Assembly: GCA_965260995.1 (NCBI GenBank)
Contig: CBDHCD010000003.1
Location: 1,426,001-1,490,000 of the forward strand
Length of the DNA stretch: 64,000 nt
Direction: 5' to 3'
Source of the DNA: JBBROS01 sp965260995
Lineage (GTDB): Bacteria; Pseudomonadota; Alphaproteobacteria; Acetobacterales; Acetobacteraceae
Within the stretch, counting starts at the first letter, position 1, and each line of letters opens with the position of its first letter. The translations under genes were made by a program, and so were the position numbers. Below, one piece after another: positions 25,127-34,325 of the stretch. The notes under the pieces are model-generated. The model saw nothing but the letters and a program-made list of their open reading frames with translations. It did not search any database and was not told the origin of the DNA.

Positions 25127-27778
25127 ATGACAGACGTCGTCGTCGTCGAATCGCCTGCCAAGGCCAAGACAATCAACAAGTACCTCGGCTCGAACTACAC
25201 CGTGCTGGCGAGCTTCGGCCACGTCCGCGACCTGCCGCCCAAGGACGGCAGCGTCCGCCCCGAGGAAGGCTTCGCGATGGACTGGACCGCCGACGAGCGC
25301 GGCAACCGCCAGATCGCCGCCATCGCCAAGGCCGTCAAGGGCGCGAGCACGCTCTACCTCGCCACCGACCCGGACCGCGAAGGCGAGGCGATCAGCTGGC
25401 ACGTCCGCGCCATGCTGGAGGAGAAGCGGGCTTTGCGCGGCGTCGAGGTCCGCCGCATCACCTTCAACGAGATCACCAAGAGCGCGGTCAAGCACGCCAT
25501 CAGCCACCCGCGCGAGCTCGATCAGCCCTTGATCGAGGCCTACCTCGCCCGCCGCGCCCTGGACTACTTGGTCGGCTTCACCTTGTCCCCCGTGCTGTGG
25601 CGCAAGCTGCCCGGCAGCCGCAGCGCCGGCCGCGTCCAGTCGGTCGCCCTCCGCCTGGTCTGCGAGCGCGAGGCCGAGATCGAGGCGTTCCGCCCCCGCG
25701 AGTACTGGACGGTGGAGGCCACCTTCCTCACCCCGGCCGGCGCCCCCTTCACCGCCCGCCTCACCCACCTCGACGGCAAGAGACTCGACCAGTTCGATCT
25801 GCGCGACGAGGCCGGCGCGCAGGCCGCCAAGCGCGCCGTCGAGGCCGGCGCCTTCGCCGTCGCCAGCGTCGAACGCCGGCGCGTCAAGCGCCACCCGCCC
25901 GCGCCCTTCACCACCAGCACCTTGCAGCAGGAAGCCAGCCGCAAGCTCGGGATGGGGGCGCAGGCCACCATGCGTTGCGCGCAGCAGCTCTACGAGGGCG
26001 TGGAGCTTGAGGGCGAGACGACCGGGCTGATCACCTACATGCGGACGGACGGGGTGCAGATGGCGCGGGAGGCCATGCTGTCCATCCGCGACCACGTCAA
26101 CGAGGCTTACGGGCGCGACTACCTCCCGGCCGCGCCGCGCGAGTACAGCAGCAAGGCCAAGAACGCGCAGGAAGCCCACGAGGCGGTCCGCCCCACCGAG
26201 GTCGGCCGCACCCCGGACAGCGTCGCCCGCTACCTCAACCCCGAGCAGCGCCGCCTCTACGAGCTGGTCTGGAAGCGCGCCGTCGCCAGCCAGATGCAGT
26301 CGGCCGAGCTGGACCAGGTGGCGGTGGACGTGGCCAGCGGTGGCACCCGCCTGCGCGCCAACGGCTCCATCGTCGCCTTCGACGGCTACCTCAAGCTCTA
26401 CCGCGAGGACGTGGACGACGCCCCCGAAGGCGCGGACGAGAGCCGGATGCTGCCGCCGATGCGCGAGCAGGACCCGGTGAAGCGCGAGCGCGTCCAGGCC
26501 GACCAGCACTTCACCCAGCCGCCGCCCCGCTTCTCCGAGGCCAGCCTGGTCAAGAAGATGGAGGAGCTCGGCATCGGCCGGCCCAGCACCTACGCCAGCA
26601 TCCTCACCGTGCTGCGCGACCGCGAGTACGTCCGCCTCGAGAGCCGCCGCTTCATCCCCGAGGACCGCGGCCGCCTCGTCACCGCCTTCCTCACCAGCTT
26701 CTTCGAGCGCTACGTCGACACCGGCTTCACCGCCTCCCTGGAGGAGCAGCTCGACGACATCAGCGGCGGCCGGGCCGAGTGGCGCGCCGTCATGCAGGCG
26801 TTCTGGGAGGAGTTCAGCCGCGCCGTCGAGCAGACCCGCGAGCTCAAGATCTCCGACGTCATCGACGCGCTCGACCATGACCTCGGCGAGCACTTCTTCC
26901 CCGCCGCCGACGACGGCGCCGACCCCCGCCTCTGCCCGGCCTGCCATGCGGGCCGCCTCGGCCTCAAGCTCGGCCGCCACGGCAGCTTCATCGGCTGCTC
27001 CAACTACCCGGAATGCCAGTACACCCGCCGCCTCGCCATCAACGCCGGCGAGGACAGCGGCGAAACCCTGAAGGAAGGCCGCCGCGAGCTCGGCCACCAC
27101 CCGCAGACCGGCGAGAGCGTCACCGTCCGGCGCGGCCCCTACGGCCTCTACGTCCAGCAAGGCGAGCCCGACCCCGCCGACAAGAAGGCCAAGCCCCGCC
27201 GCACCTCCCTGCCCAAGGGCGTGGAAGGCGACAGCCTGACCCTCGAACAAGCGCTCGGCCTCTTGTCCCTGCCCCGTCTCGTCGGCGTCCACCCCGAGCG
27301 CGCCGAGCCGATCGAGGCCGGCCTCGGCCGCTTCGGCCCCTTCGTGCGCATGGGCGGCGTCTACGCCTCGCTCGATAAGGACGACGACATCCTCACCGTC
27401 GGCATCAACCGCGCCGTCGACGCCCTGGCCAAGAAGCTCGACAGCGTCCGCACCCTGGGGCCACACCCCAAGGACAAGCAGCCGGTGATGGTCAAGAAAG
27501 GCCGCTTCGGCCCCTACGCCCAGCACGGCAAGGAGGTCGCCAACCTGCCGCGCGACGCCGTGATGGACGACTTCACCCTCGATGACGCGGTGGCGCTGCT
27601 GGCCGAGAAAGGCAGGGCGCTCAAGGGCAAGGGCCGCGGCAAGGCGACCGCCAAGCCCAAGCCGGCGGCCAAGCCCAAGCCCCCGGCCAAGGCTGCCGCC
27701 AAGCCGGCGGCCAAGCAGCGCCCGAACGCCAAGGCCGCCCCGCGCAAGGCCGCCGCCCCCAAGCGCAAGGCGGGATAA
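25127..27778 (+). CDS. topA: DNA topoisomerase I
   Basis: 883 residues. The toprim domain starts VVVVESPAKAKTINKYL with the acidic DPDREGEAI; the catalytic tyrosine lies in GLITYMRTDG. RSAGRVQSVALRLVCERE and the central strand-passage domains follow. One C4 zinc ribbon is visible (CPACHAGRLGLKLGRHGSFIGCSNYPEC), then repeated topo C-terminal domains and a Lys/Ala/Pro-rich tail (KPKPAAKPKPPAKAAAK). It relaxes negative supercoils. The start has AAGGA upstream. Its TAA shares one base with the rnr ATG (TAATG). Confidence 0.96.
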   Translation: MTDVVVVESPAKAKTINKYLGSNYTVLASFGHVRDLPPKDGSVRPEEGFAMDWTADERGNRQIAAIAKAVKGASTLYLATDPDREGEAISWHVRAMLEEKRALRGVEVRRITFNEITKSAVKHAISHPRELDQPLIEAYLARRALDYLVGFTLSPVLWRKLPGSRSAGRVQSVALRLVCEREAEIEAFRPREYWTVEATFLTPAGAPFTARLTHLDGKRLDQFDLRDEAGAQAAKRAVEAGAFAVASVERRRVKRHPPAPFTTSTLQQEASRKLGMGAQATMRCAQQLYEGVELEGETTGLITYMRTDGVQMAREAMLSIRDHVNEAYGRDYLPAAPREYSSKAKNAQEAHEAVRPTEVGRTPDSVARYLNPEQRRLYELVWKRAVASQMQSAELDQVAVDVASGGTRLRANGSIVAFDGYLKLYREDVDDAPEGADESRMLPPMREQDPVKRERVQADQHFTQPPPRFSEASLVKKMEELGIGRPSTYASILTVLRDREYVRLESRRFIPEDRGRLVTAFLTSFFERYVDTGFTASLEEQLDDISGGRAEWRAVMQAFWEEFSRAVEQTRELKISDVIDALDHDLGEHFFPAADDGADPRLCPACHAGRLGLKLGRHGSFIGCSNYPECQYTRRLAINAGEDSGETLKEGRRELGHHPQTGESVTVRRGPYGLYVQQGEPDPADKKAKPRRTSLPKGVEGDSLTLEQALGLLSLPRLVGVHPERAEPIEAGLGRFGPFVRMGGVYASLDKDDDILTVGINRAVDALAKKLDSVRTLGPHPKDKQPVMVKKGRFGPYAQHGKEVANLPRDAVMDDFTLDDAVALLAEKGRALKGKGRGKATAKPKPAAKPKPPAKAAAKPAAKQRPNAKAAPRKAAAPKRKAG

Positions 27779-29961
27779 TGGCCCGGCGTCCCCGCGGCGG
27801 TCCCCCGCGCCACCTCGGCGGCGGCGTGCCGGGCCGCGACGCGGTGCGCGCCTTCGTCAAGGCCTCGCCCGGCCGCGTCGGCAAGCGCGAGGTGGCGCGC
27901 GAGTTCGGCGTCCCCCCGGAGGACAAGGGCGAGCTGCGCGCCGTGCTGCGCGACCTCGGCCGCGAGGGCGTCATCGCCCCGGCCGGGCACCGCCGCTTCA
28001 AGGCCGCCGGCCGCCTGCCCGACGAGGCCGTGGTCCGCGTCACCGGCACCGACCGCGACGGCGACCCCGTCGCCCGCCCGGTCGACTGGCAAGGCGACGG
28101 CCCGCCCCCGGTCGTGCTGATGCACCCCGAGCGCCGCGGCAGCCCGGCGCTGGCCCCCGGCGAGCGCGTGCTGGCCCGGCTGCGCCCGATCGACGGCGGC
28201 AAGTACGAGGGCCGCACCCTGCGCCGCCTCACCGACGCGCCTGGCCGCATCCTCGGCGTGTTCCAGCCCCGCCCCGGCGGCGGCGGCCGCGTGGTGCCGA
28301 CCGACCGCCGCGCCAAGGCCGAATGGCGCGTCCCCCCCGGCGAGGACGCCGGCGCCGAGGCGGATGAGATCGTCGCCGCCACCCCCCTCGCCGACTCCGG
28401 CCTCGGCCTCAAGCCCGCCCGCGTCACCGAGCGCCTCGGCAAGCTGGGCGACGCCCGCTCCGTCAGCCTCATCTGCATCCACACCCACGACATCCCGCAG
28501 GCGTTCCCCGAGGACGCCCTGGCCGCGGCGGCCCGCGCCCGCGCCACCCCGCTCGGTAAGCGCGAGGACCTCCGCGCCCTGCCGCTCATCACCATCGACG
28601 GCGAGGACGCCCGCGACTTCGACGACGCCGTGTTCGCGGACGCGGACGGCGACGGCCACCGCCTGGTCGTCGCCATCGCCGACGTCGCCCATTACGTCCG
28701 CCCGGGCGCGCCGCTCGACCGCGCCGCCTGGACCCGCGGCAACAGCGTCTACTTCCCCGACCGCGTCGTGCCCATGCTCCCCGAGGCGCTCAGCAACGGC
28801 TGGTGCAGCCTGCGCCCGGGCGAGGACCGCGGCTGCCTGTTCGTCGAGATGCGGATCGACGCGGAGGGCCGCAAGACCGGGCACCGCTTCGGCCGCGGCC
28901 TGATGCGCAGCGCCGCCCGCATGACCTACACCGCCGTCCAGGCCAGCGCGGACGCGGGCGAGGACCGCTTCGCGCCCCTTTACGCCGCCTTCCGCCGCCT
29001 GCTCGCCGCCCGCCAGGCCCGCGGCACCCTCGACCTCGACCTGCCCGAGCGCCAGGTGCTGCTCCGAGACGGCCAGGTGGAGCGGATCGCGCCCCGGCCC
29101 CGCCTCGACAGCCACCGGCTGATCGAGGAGTTCATGATCCTCGCCAACGTCGCCGCCGCCGAGGAGCTGGAGCGGCTGCACCGCCCCTGCATGTACCGCG
29201 TCCACGCCCCGCCCAGCGAGGAGAAGCTGGAAGCGCTGCGCACCGTCCTGCACGGCATGGGCGTCAACCTGCCGCCCGGCGACGCGCTGCACCCGCGCGA
29301 CCTCGACCGCGTGCTGCGGAAGGTCGCCGGCGCCCCCGAAGCCCCCCTGGTCAACGAGGTCGTGCTCCGCAGCCAGAGCCAGGCCGCCTACAGCCCCGAC
29401 AACATCGGCCATTTCGGTCTCGCCCTGCCGCGCTACGCCCACTTCACCAGCCCGATCCGCCGCTACGCCGACCTCCTGGTCCACCGCGCCCTGATCGCCG
29501 GCCTCAAGCTCGGCCTCGGCGGCCTGGCGCCCGACGACGGCGGGCACTTCCCCGAAACGGCCGAGCACATCAGCGCCACCGAGCGCCGCGCCGCGCTGGC
29601 CGAGCGCGACGCCATCGACCGCTACCTCGCCGCCTTCATGGCCGACAAGGTAGGGGACGCCTTCCCCGCCCGCGTCTCCGGCGTCCAGCGCTTCGGCCTG
29701 TTCGTCACCGTGCGCGACATCGGTGCCAGTGGCCTCGTGCCGATGTCCGGCTTGCCCGACGACTACTGGGTTTACGACGAAGGCAGCCAGACGCTCTCCG
29801 GCCGCCGCAGCCGGATGACCTATCACTTGGCTCAGGAGGTCGAGGTCCGCCTCGCCGAAGCCAACCCCATCACCGGCGGCATGATCTTCCGCATGGGGCC
29901 CGCCCCCGCCCAAGGGGAGCGCGAGCCGCGCCCGCAGCGGTCCCGCGCCCGGCGGCGATGA
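27778..29961 (+). CDS. rnr: Ribonuclease R (RNB-family exoribonuclease)
   Basis: 727 residues, a normal RNase R length. An N-terminal winged-helix-like region and cold-shock domains lead to the RNB catalytic domain with TIDGEDARDFDDAV, whose aspartates bind magnesium, then HYVRPGAPLD, RGNSVYFPDRVVPMLP and HFTSPIRRYADLLVHR. The C-terminal S1 domain begins near VGDAFPARVSGVQRFGLFV, ending with an Arg-rich tail. It is a processive 3'-5' exonuclease for structured RNA. It overlaps topA by one base and the S41 gene by four. Confidence 0.95.
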   Translation: MARRPRGGPPRHLGGGVPGRDAVRAFVKASPGRVGKREVAREFGVPPEDKGELRAVLRDLGREGVIAPAGHRRFKAAGRLPDEAVVRVTGTDRDGDPVARPVDWQGDGPPPVVLMHPERRGSPALAPGERVLARLRPIDGGKYEGRTLRRLTDAPGRILGVFQPRPGGGGRVVPTDRRAKAEWRVPPGEDAGAEADEIVAATPLADSGLGLKPARVTERLGKLGDARSVSLICIHTHDIPQAFPEDALAAAARARATPLGKREDLRALPLITIDGEDARDFDDAVFADADGDGHRLVVAIADVAHYVRPGAPLDRAAWTRGNSVYFPDRVVPMLPEALSNGWCSLRPGEDRGCLFVEMRIDAEGRKTGHRFGRGLMRSAARMTYTAVQASADAGEDRFAPLYAAFRRLLAARQARGTLDLDLPERQVLLRDGQVERIAPRPRLDSHRLIEEFMILANVAAAEELERLHRPCMYRVHAPPSEEKLEALRTVLHGMGVNLPPGDALHPRDLDRVLRKVAGAPEAPLVNEVVLRSQSQAAYSPDNIGHFGLALPRYAHFTSPIRRYADLLVHRALIAGLKLGLGGLAPDDGGHFPETAEHISATERRAALAERDAIDRYLAAFMADKVGDAFPARVSGVQRFGLFVTVRDIGASGLVPMSGLPDDYWVYDEGSQTLSGRRSRMTYHLAQEVEVRLAEANPITGGMIFRMGPAPAQGEREPRPQRSRARRR

Positions 29962-31484
29962 GGCTCGCGGTCGCCGCCCTGCTGCTGCTCGCCGCCGGCC
30001 CGGCCCCGGCCTGGGCGCAGGGAGCGCCGCCGCCGATCCAGCAGCCGCCCGCGCGGCTCACCGCCGGCGTCGTCTCCGCCGCCCTCTCCTTCGTCGCCCC
30101 GCGGTCCTTGGAGCCGGCCACGGTCCGCCAGCTCGCCTTGTGGGGCCTGGCCGCCCCCGCCGCGCTCGACGGCGCGCTGCTCACCGAGGCGCGCGAAGCC
30201 TCGGTCGCCCTCGTGCGCGGCGATCAGGTCGCCTACGAGCGCCCCCTGCCGGCCGGTGACGGCCCCGGCGACTGGGGCGCGCTGGTCGCCGACGTGCTGG
30301 ACGCCGCCGCCGCCGTCTCGGCCCCGATCCGCGCCGCCGGTCCCCAGGCCCTGCTCACCGCCTTCTTCGACGAGATGTTCAACCATCTCGATCCCTACTC
30401 CCGTTACGTCCCCCCCGGCGCGGCCGTCGCCGACCGGGCCCGCCGCGGCGGCGAAGCCGGCGCAGGCATCCAGATCGCTCGCACCGGCCGCGCCGTCGTG
30501 GTCACGGACGTCAACGCCGACGGCCCCGGCGCGGAGGCGGGCATCGTCGTCGGCGACCGGCTGCTGGCGGTGGACGGCCGCCCGGTCGGCGAGGAGCCGG
30601 TTCCCATCATCCTCGGCTGGATCGGCGGCCTCGAAGGCACGCCCGTCCGCCTCACCCTGCGTGGCCGCCGCGGCTCCTCCCGCAGCGTCACGGTGGAGCG
30701 CGCCACCACCCCGCCCGAGACCGTGTTCGCCTCCCGCCTGCCCGGCATCGTCCTGCTGCGCATCTCCGGCTTCAGCCGCGACACCGACGAGCGCCTGTCC
30801 CACGAGCTGGTCCGCCACCTCGACGGCCCGGCCCGCCGCGGCGTCCGCGGCCTCGTGCTCGACCTGCGCGGCAACCGCGGCGGGCTGCTGCGCCAGGCCG
30901 CGGAAGCGACCAACCTGCTGCTGGACGACGGCGTGATCGCCACCACCGCCGGGCGCAGCCCCGAGGCCGGGCGGGAATGGCGCGCCAGCGAAGGCGACCT
31001 CGCGCGCGGCCTGCCGGTCGTGGTGCTGATCGACGGCCGCTCCGCCAGCGCGGCCGAGATCATGGCCGCCGCCCTCGCCGACCAGGGCCGCGCCGTCCTG
31101 GTCGGCAGCGCCACCCTCGGCAAGGGCCTGGTCCAGACGGTCGCCACCCTCCCGGACGGCGGCGAGCTGTTCGTGTCCTGGAGCCGGGTGCTCGCGCCGG
31201 ACGGCTGGCCGCTGCAGGGCCTGGGCGTCCTGCCGCAGGTCTGCACCAGCCAGGGCCAGGACGCGACCAACGCCCAGCTCGCCGTCCTCCGGGCCGGCAC
31301 GCCGCCGATGGCCGAGGCGCTCGCCCGCCACCGCGCCGCCCGCGCCCCCTTGCCCGGCGCCGAGGCCCTGGCGCTTCGCAACGCCTGTCCCGCCGCCGCC
31401 GCCCACGAGCGCGACCTCGCCGCCGCCCAGTACCTGATCGCCCACCCCGCTGCCTACGCCGCGGCCCGCCTGGCAGCTCCCTGA
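29958..31484 (+). CDS. S41-family carboxy-terminal processing protease with PDZ domain
   Basis: 508 residues with an N-terminal signal peptide (MRLAVAALLLLAAGPAPAWA). The helical region contains FFDEMFNHLDPYSRYVPP, then a PDZ domain (GAGIQIARTGRAVVV...VGDRLLAVDG). The catalytic S41 core shows LDLRGNRGGLLRQA, the serine in DGRSASAAEI and the lysine in ATLGKGLVQT, forming a Ser/Lys dyad as in CtpA. It is exported and should trim or degrade periplasmic proteins. Its ATG overlaps the rnr stop (ATGA). The same gene follows rnr in related genomes. Confidence 0.9.
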   Translation: MRLAVAALLLLAAGPAPAWAQGAPPPIQQPPARLTAGVVSAALSFVAPRSLEPATVRQLALWGLAAPAALDGALLTEAREASVALVRGDQVAYERPLPAGDGPGDWGALVADVLDAAAAVSAPIRAAGPQALLTAFFDEMFNHLDPYSRYVPPGAAVADRARRGGEAGAGIQIARTGRAVVVTDVNADGPGAEAGIVVGDRLLAVDGRPVGEEPVPIILGWIGGLEGTPVRLTLRGRRGSSRSVTVERATTPPETVFASRLPGIVLLRISGFSRDTDERLSHELVRHLDGPARRGVRGLVLDLRGNRGGLLRQAAEATNLLLDDGVIATTAGRSPEAGREWRASEGDLARGLPVVVLIDGRSASAAEIMAAALADQGRAVLVGSATLGKGLVQTVATLPDGGELFVSWSRVLAPDGWPLQGLGVLPQVCTSQGQDATNAQLAVLRAGTPPMAEALARHRAARAPLPGAEALALRNACPAAAAHERDLAAAQYLIAHPAAYAAARLAAP

Positions 31485-31534
31485 ACCCCCCGCGCCCGCC
31501 CGCGACCACGCGCGCCCCGGCGTCGGCGGCCGGG

Positions 31535-31678
31535 CTACAGGAACGGCGTCGCCAGGTCCGGGTCGGCCGTCGCCGCCCCGCCCTGCAAGGCGACCGCGAG
31601 GACGGCGAGGACGGCGACGACCACCGCGAGGAGGATCCAGCGATAGCGGGGGGCGACCTTGGCTGCGGGAACGGGCAT
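31535..31678 (-). CDS. Small single-pass membrane protein (47 residues)
   Basis: The ATG at 31676-31678 is preceded by GGAGTGGAGATC, a good ribosome site. The product starts MPVPAAKVAPRYRW, then one strongly hydrophobic segment (ILLAVVVAVLAVLAVAL), then a short polar tail ending DPDLATPFL. It lies alone on the minus strand between the S41 protease and rpmG and is probably an inner-membrane microprotein. Function unknown. The longer in-frame frame reaching 31939 is rejected because its upstream part is low-complexity and crosses the rpmG start. Confidence 0.6.
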   Translation of the reverse strand: MPVPAAKVAPRYRWILLAVVVAVLAVLAVALQGGAATADPDLATPFL

Positions 31679-31889
31679 GATCTCCACTCCGGTTCGCGGC
31701 CTCATGGCCGGGACCGGGACCGTGCCCCGCTTCCCCCGGCCCCGGGTGTGACCCGGCCCACACCCGCGCGCCCTTTCGCCGCCGGGCCGCGGGCCTCTTC
31801 CCGCGCGCGAGGCTTGACCCGGGGCGGCCGGATGCGCATGTTCCCGCCCTTCCTGCCGCCCCGGGGCGGCGCTCTCGAGGGTTTCGGCG

Positions 31890-32057
31890 ATGGCCAAGAA
31901 CAACACCGTGCAGATCAGGCTCGTCTCAACGGCGGACACCGGCTACTTCTACGTGACCAAGAAGAACGCCCGCACCACCACCGGCAAGCTCGAACTCAAG
32001 AAATACGACCCGGTCGCGCGCAAGCACGTCCCGTTCAAGGAAGCCAAGATCAAGTAA
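31890..32057 (+). CDS. rpmG: 50S ribosomal protein bL33
   Basis: 55 residues: MAKNNTVQIRLVSTADTGYF, then YVTKKNARTTTGKLELKKYDP and ending HVPFKEAKIK. The length and motifs match the alphaproteobacterial, cysteine-free bL33 form. GAGGG lies about ten bases upstream of the ATG. It is a component of the large ribosomal subunit near the E site. Confidence 0.95.
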   Translation: MAKNNTVQIRLVSTADTGYFYVTKKNARTTTGKLELKKYDPVARKHVPFKEAKIK

Positions 32058-32143
32058 CGGCCGCGCCCGCCCGCGGCGAGGGCGTCCTCCGCGCGCCGAC
32101 GGATGGACTTGCCCCGGCCCGCGCTCTGCGTCAGCGTCCGGCC

Positions 32144-32410
32144 ATGAACCTCGATCCGATCGAAACCAGCATCCTGGCGCTCGCCGAAGCGCGCGGGCCT
32201 GGTAAGTCCGTCTGCCCCGGCGAGGTCGCCCGCGCCCTGCGCCCCGAGGGCTGGCAAGCGTTGCTGGCCCCCGTCCGCCAGGCGGCCAAGCGCTTCTCCG
32301 CCGCCGGTCGGCTCGACATCCTGCGCCACGGCCGCCCCGTCTCCGGTGACGCGGTGCGTGGCGTCGTCCGCCTGCGCATCCGCCCGGGCACCGAGGGCGA
32401 CGCGTCGTGA
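32144..32410 (+). CDS. DUF3253 domain protein
   Basis: 88 residues: MNLDPIETSILALAEARGPG, then KSVCPGEVARALRPEGWQALLAPVRQAAKRFSAAGRLDILRHGRPV. This is the small winged-helix-like DUF3253 fold; such proteins resemble DNA- or RNA-binding modules but the role is unknown. Its stop overlaps the GTG start of the ABC transporter by four bases (GTGA), so the two are coupled. Confidence 0.8.
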   Translation: MNLDPIETSILALAEARGPGKSVCPGEVARALRPEGWQALLAPVRQAAKRFSAAGRLDILRHGRPVSGDAVRGVVRLRIRPGTEGDAS

Positions 32411-34200
32411 AGGGCGGCCTCGGCACCGTCCTGCGCGACGCCTGGCGGCTCGCGTCGCCGTTCTACCGCTCGGAGGAGCGGTGGACCGCGCGCATCATGC
32501 TCGCCTCCATCATCGCCATGAACTTCATGCTCGTCGGCATGACGGTCGTGCTCAACTACTGGAACGGCGCGTTCTTCGACAGCCTGCAGAACAAGAACTG
32601 GGACGCCTTCATCAACCTGCTGCTGTTCTGGCGCGCGCCGACCGCCGACGCCGGCTTCATGCCCGGTTTCGTGCCGATCGTCCTCGTCTACATCCCGATT
32701 GCCATCTACCGCACCTGGCTCACCCAATGGCTGCAGATCCGCTGGCGCCGCTGGATGACCGAGCGCTTCCTCGGCGAATGGCTGTCCGGCCGCGCCTACT
32801 ACACGATCGGCCTGCAGCAGCTCCCCGGCACCGCCCCCAACGCCGACCCGAACGCCGCCAACGCCGACGCCGGTGCCGGCCCCGTCACCGACAACCCCGA
32901 CCAGCGCATCGCCGAGGACATCCGCGCCTTCACCAGCGACACCCTCAGCCTCGGCATCAGCCTGCTGCGCACCGTGGTCAGCCTGTTCAGCTTCGCCACC
33001 ATCCTGTGGACCTTGTCCGGCGCGATCACCATCCTCGGCGTCCACGTCCCCGGCTACCTGCTGTTCGTCGCCATCCTCTACGCCATCCTCGGCAGCGTCC
33101 TGACCCACTACGTCGGCCGGCCCCTCGCCCGGATCGAGTTCCAGAAGCAGAAGTTCGAGGCCGACTTCCGCTTCGCCCTGGTCCGCGTCCGCGAGAACGC
33201 CGAGGGCATCGCGCTCTACGGCGGCGAGCGCTCCGAGCGGCTCGGCCTGCTCGACCGCTTCGCCAGCATCGTCGCCAACTGGTTCCAGTACATGAACCGC
33301 ACCAAGCTGCTCAACGCCCTCATCGCCGGCTACGAGCAGGTCGCCGGCATCTTTCCCTTCGTCGTCGCCTCGCCGCGCTACTTCGCCGGCGAGATCATGC
33401 TGGGCGGCCTCACCCGCATCGCCGGCGCGTTCGGCCAGGTGCAGAACGCCCTGTCCTGGTTCGTCGACGCCTACGCCTCCCTCGCCGTCTGGCGCGCCAC
33501 CGTCGGCCGCCTGTCGAGCTTCCAGGACGCGGTCGGCGCAGCCCACGCCCTCGCCGGCGGCGGCGTGCGCGTGCGCCGGGGCGAGGCGGACGAGATCGCG
33601 CTGCGCGACGTTACCCTGGGCCTGCCCGACGGCCGCGCCCTGATCGAGCACGCCGGCCTCACCCTCCCAGCCGGCCGCTCGACGGTGCTCTCGGGCCGCT
33701 CCGGCAGCGGCAAGTCCACCTTGTTCCGCGCCATCGCCGGCATCTGGCCCTTCGGTGGCGGCGACGTGGCCCGGCCGCCGGGCACCATGCTGTTCCTGCC
33801 GCAACGCCCGTACATCCCGCTCGGCACCCTGCGCGAAGCCCTCACCTACCCGGCCGAGCCCGGCAGCGCGCCGGACGAGGCGGTGCGCCGCGCCCTCGAC
33901 GACGCCGGCCTCGGCGCGCTCGCCGCCGAGCTGGACGAGCACCAGCCCTGGGCGCAGCGCCTGTCCGGCGGCGAGCAGCAGCGCCTGGCGGTGGCCCGCG
34001 CCCTGCTCCAGAAACCCGACTGGCTGTTCCTCGACGAGGCCACCGCCAGCCTCGACCCGGACGCCGAAGGCGAGCTCTACGCCAAGCTGCGCGAGCGCCT
34101 GCCCGGCACGACGATCCTGTCCATCGCCCACCGCGGCGAGGTCGCCCGCTGGCACGACGACCGCTTGGTCATGCGCGGCGGCGCGCTGGTGGGGGTTTGA
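32407..34200 (+). CDS. SbmA/BacA-like ABC transporter (fused permease and ATPase)
   Basis: 597 residues. The N-terminal half has several membrane segments and the family signatures FYRSEERWTARIMLA, VVLNYWNGAFFDSLQNKNWDAF, RTWLTQWLQIRWRRWMTERFLGEWL and NPDQRIAEDIRAFT. The ATPase half has Walker A GRSGSGKST, the signature LSGGEQQRLAVARALL and Walker B WLFLDEATASLD. Relatives include BacA-associated and Rv1819c-type transporters that handle peptides, very-long-chain lipids or cobalamin; the cargo here is undefined. An insertion rich in Asn/Ala/Asp (residues 138-160) lies before NPDQR. The GTG start at 32407 overlaps the DUF3253 stop. Confidence 0.9.
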   Translation: MKGGLGTVLRDAWRLASPFYRSEERWTARIMLASIIAMNFMLVGMTVVLNYWNGAFFDSLQNKNWDAFINLLLFWRAPTADAGFMPGFVPIVLVYIPIAIYRTWLTQWLQIRWRRWMTERFLGEWLSGRAYYTIGLQQLPGTAPNADPNAANADAGAGPVTDNPDQRIAEDIRAFTSDTLSLGISLLRTVVSLFSFATILWTLSGAITILGVHVPGYLLFVAILYAILGSVLTHYVGRPLARIEFQKQKFEADFRFALVRVRENAEGIALYGGERSERLGLLDRFASIVANWFQYMNRTKLLNALIAGYEQVAGIFPFVVASPRYFAGEIMLGGLTRIAGAFGQVQNALSWFVDAYASLAVWRATVGRLSSFQDAVGAAHALAGGGVRVRRGEADEIALRDVTLGLPDGRALIEHAGLTLPAGRSTVLSGRSGSGKSTLFRAIAGIWPFGGGDVARPPGTMLFLPQRPYIPLGTLREALTYPAEPGSAPDEAVRRALDDAGLGALAAELDEHQPWAQRLSGGEQQRLAVARALLQKPDWLFLDEATASLDPDAEGELYAKLRERLPGTTILSIAHRGEVARWHDDRLVMRGGALVGV

Positions 34201-34210
34201 CGCCGCGGAT

Positions 34211-34266
34211 CATCCGAAGCGACTCATCCGAAGCGGCCTATCTGAAGCGGCCCATCTGAAGCGACG
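34211..34266. repeat. 14-bp tandem repeat, four copies, between convergent genes
   Basis: Units CATCCGAAGCGACT, CATCCGAAGCGGCC, TATCTGAAGCGGCC and CATCTGAAGCGACG run head to tail from just after the ABC transporter stop. No gene is encoded. It is one of several short tandem duplications in this window and lies where the frame does not matter. Confidence 0.9.
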
Positions 34267-34325
34267 GGCCGCGGCCTGACGCCGAACGACGGCGGCAGCG
34301 GTCTCGCCCACGACGGAACCGCCGG

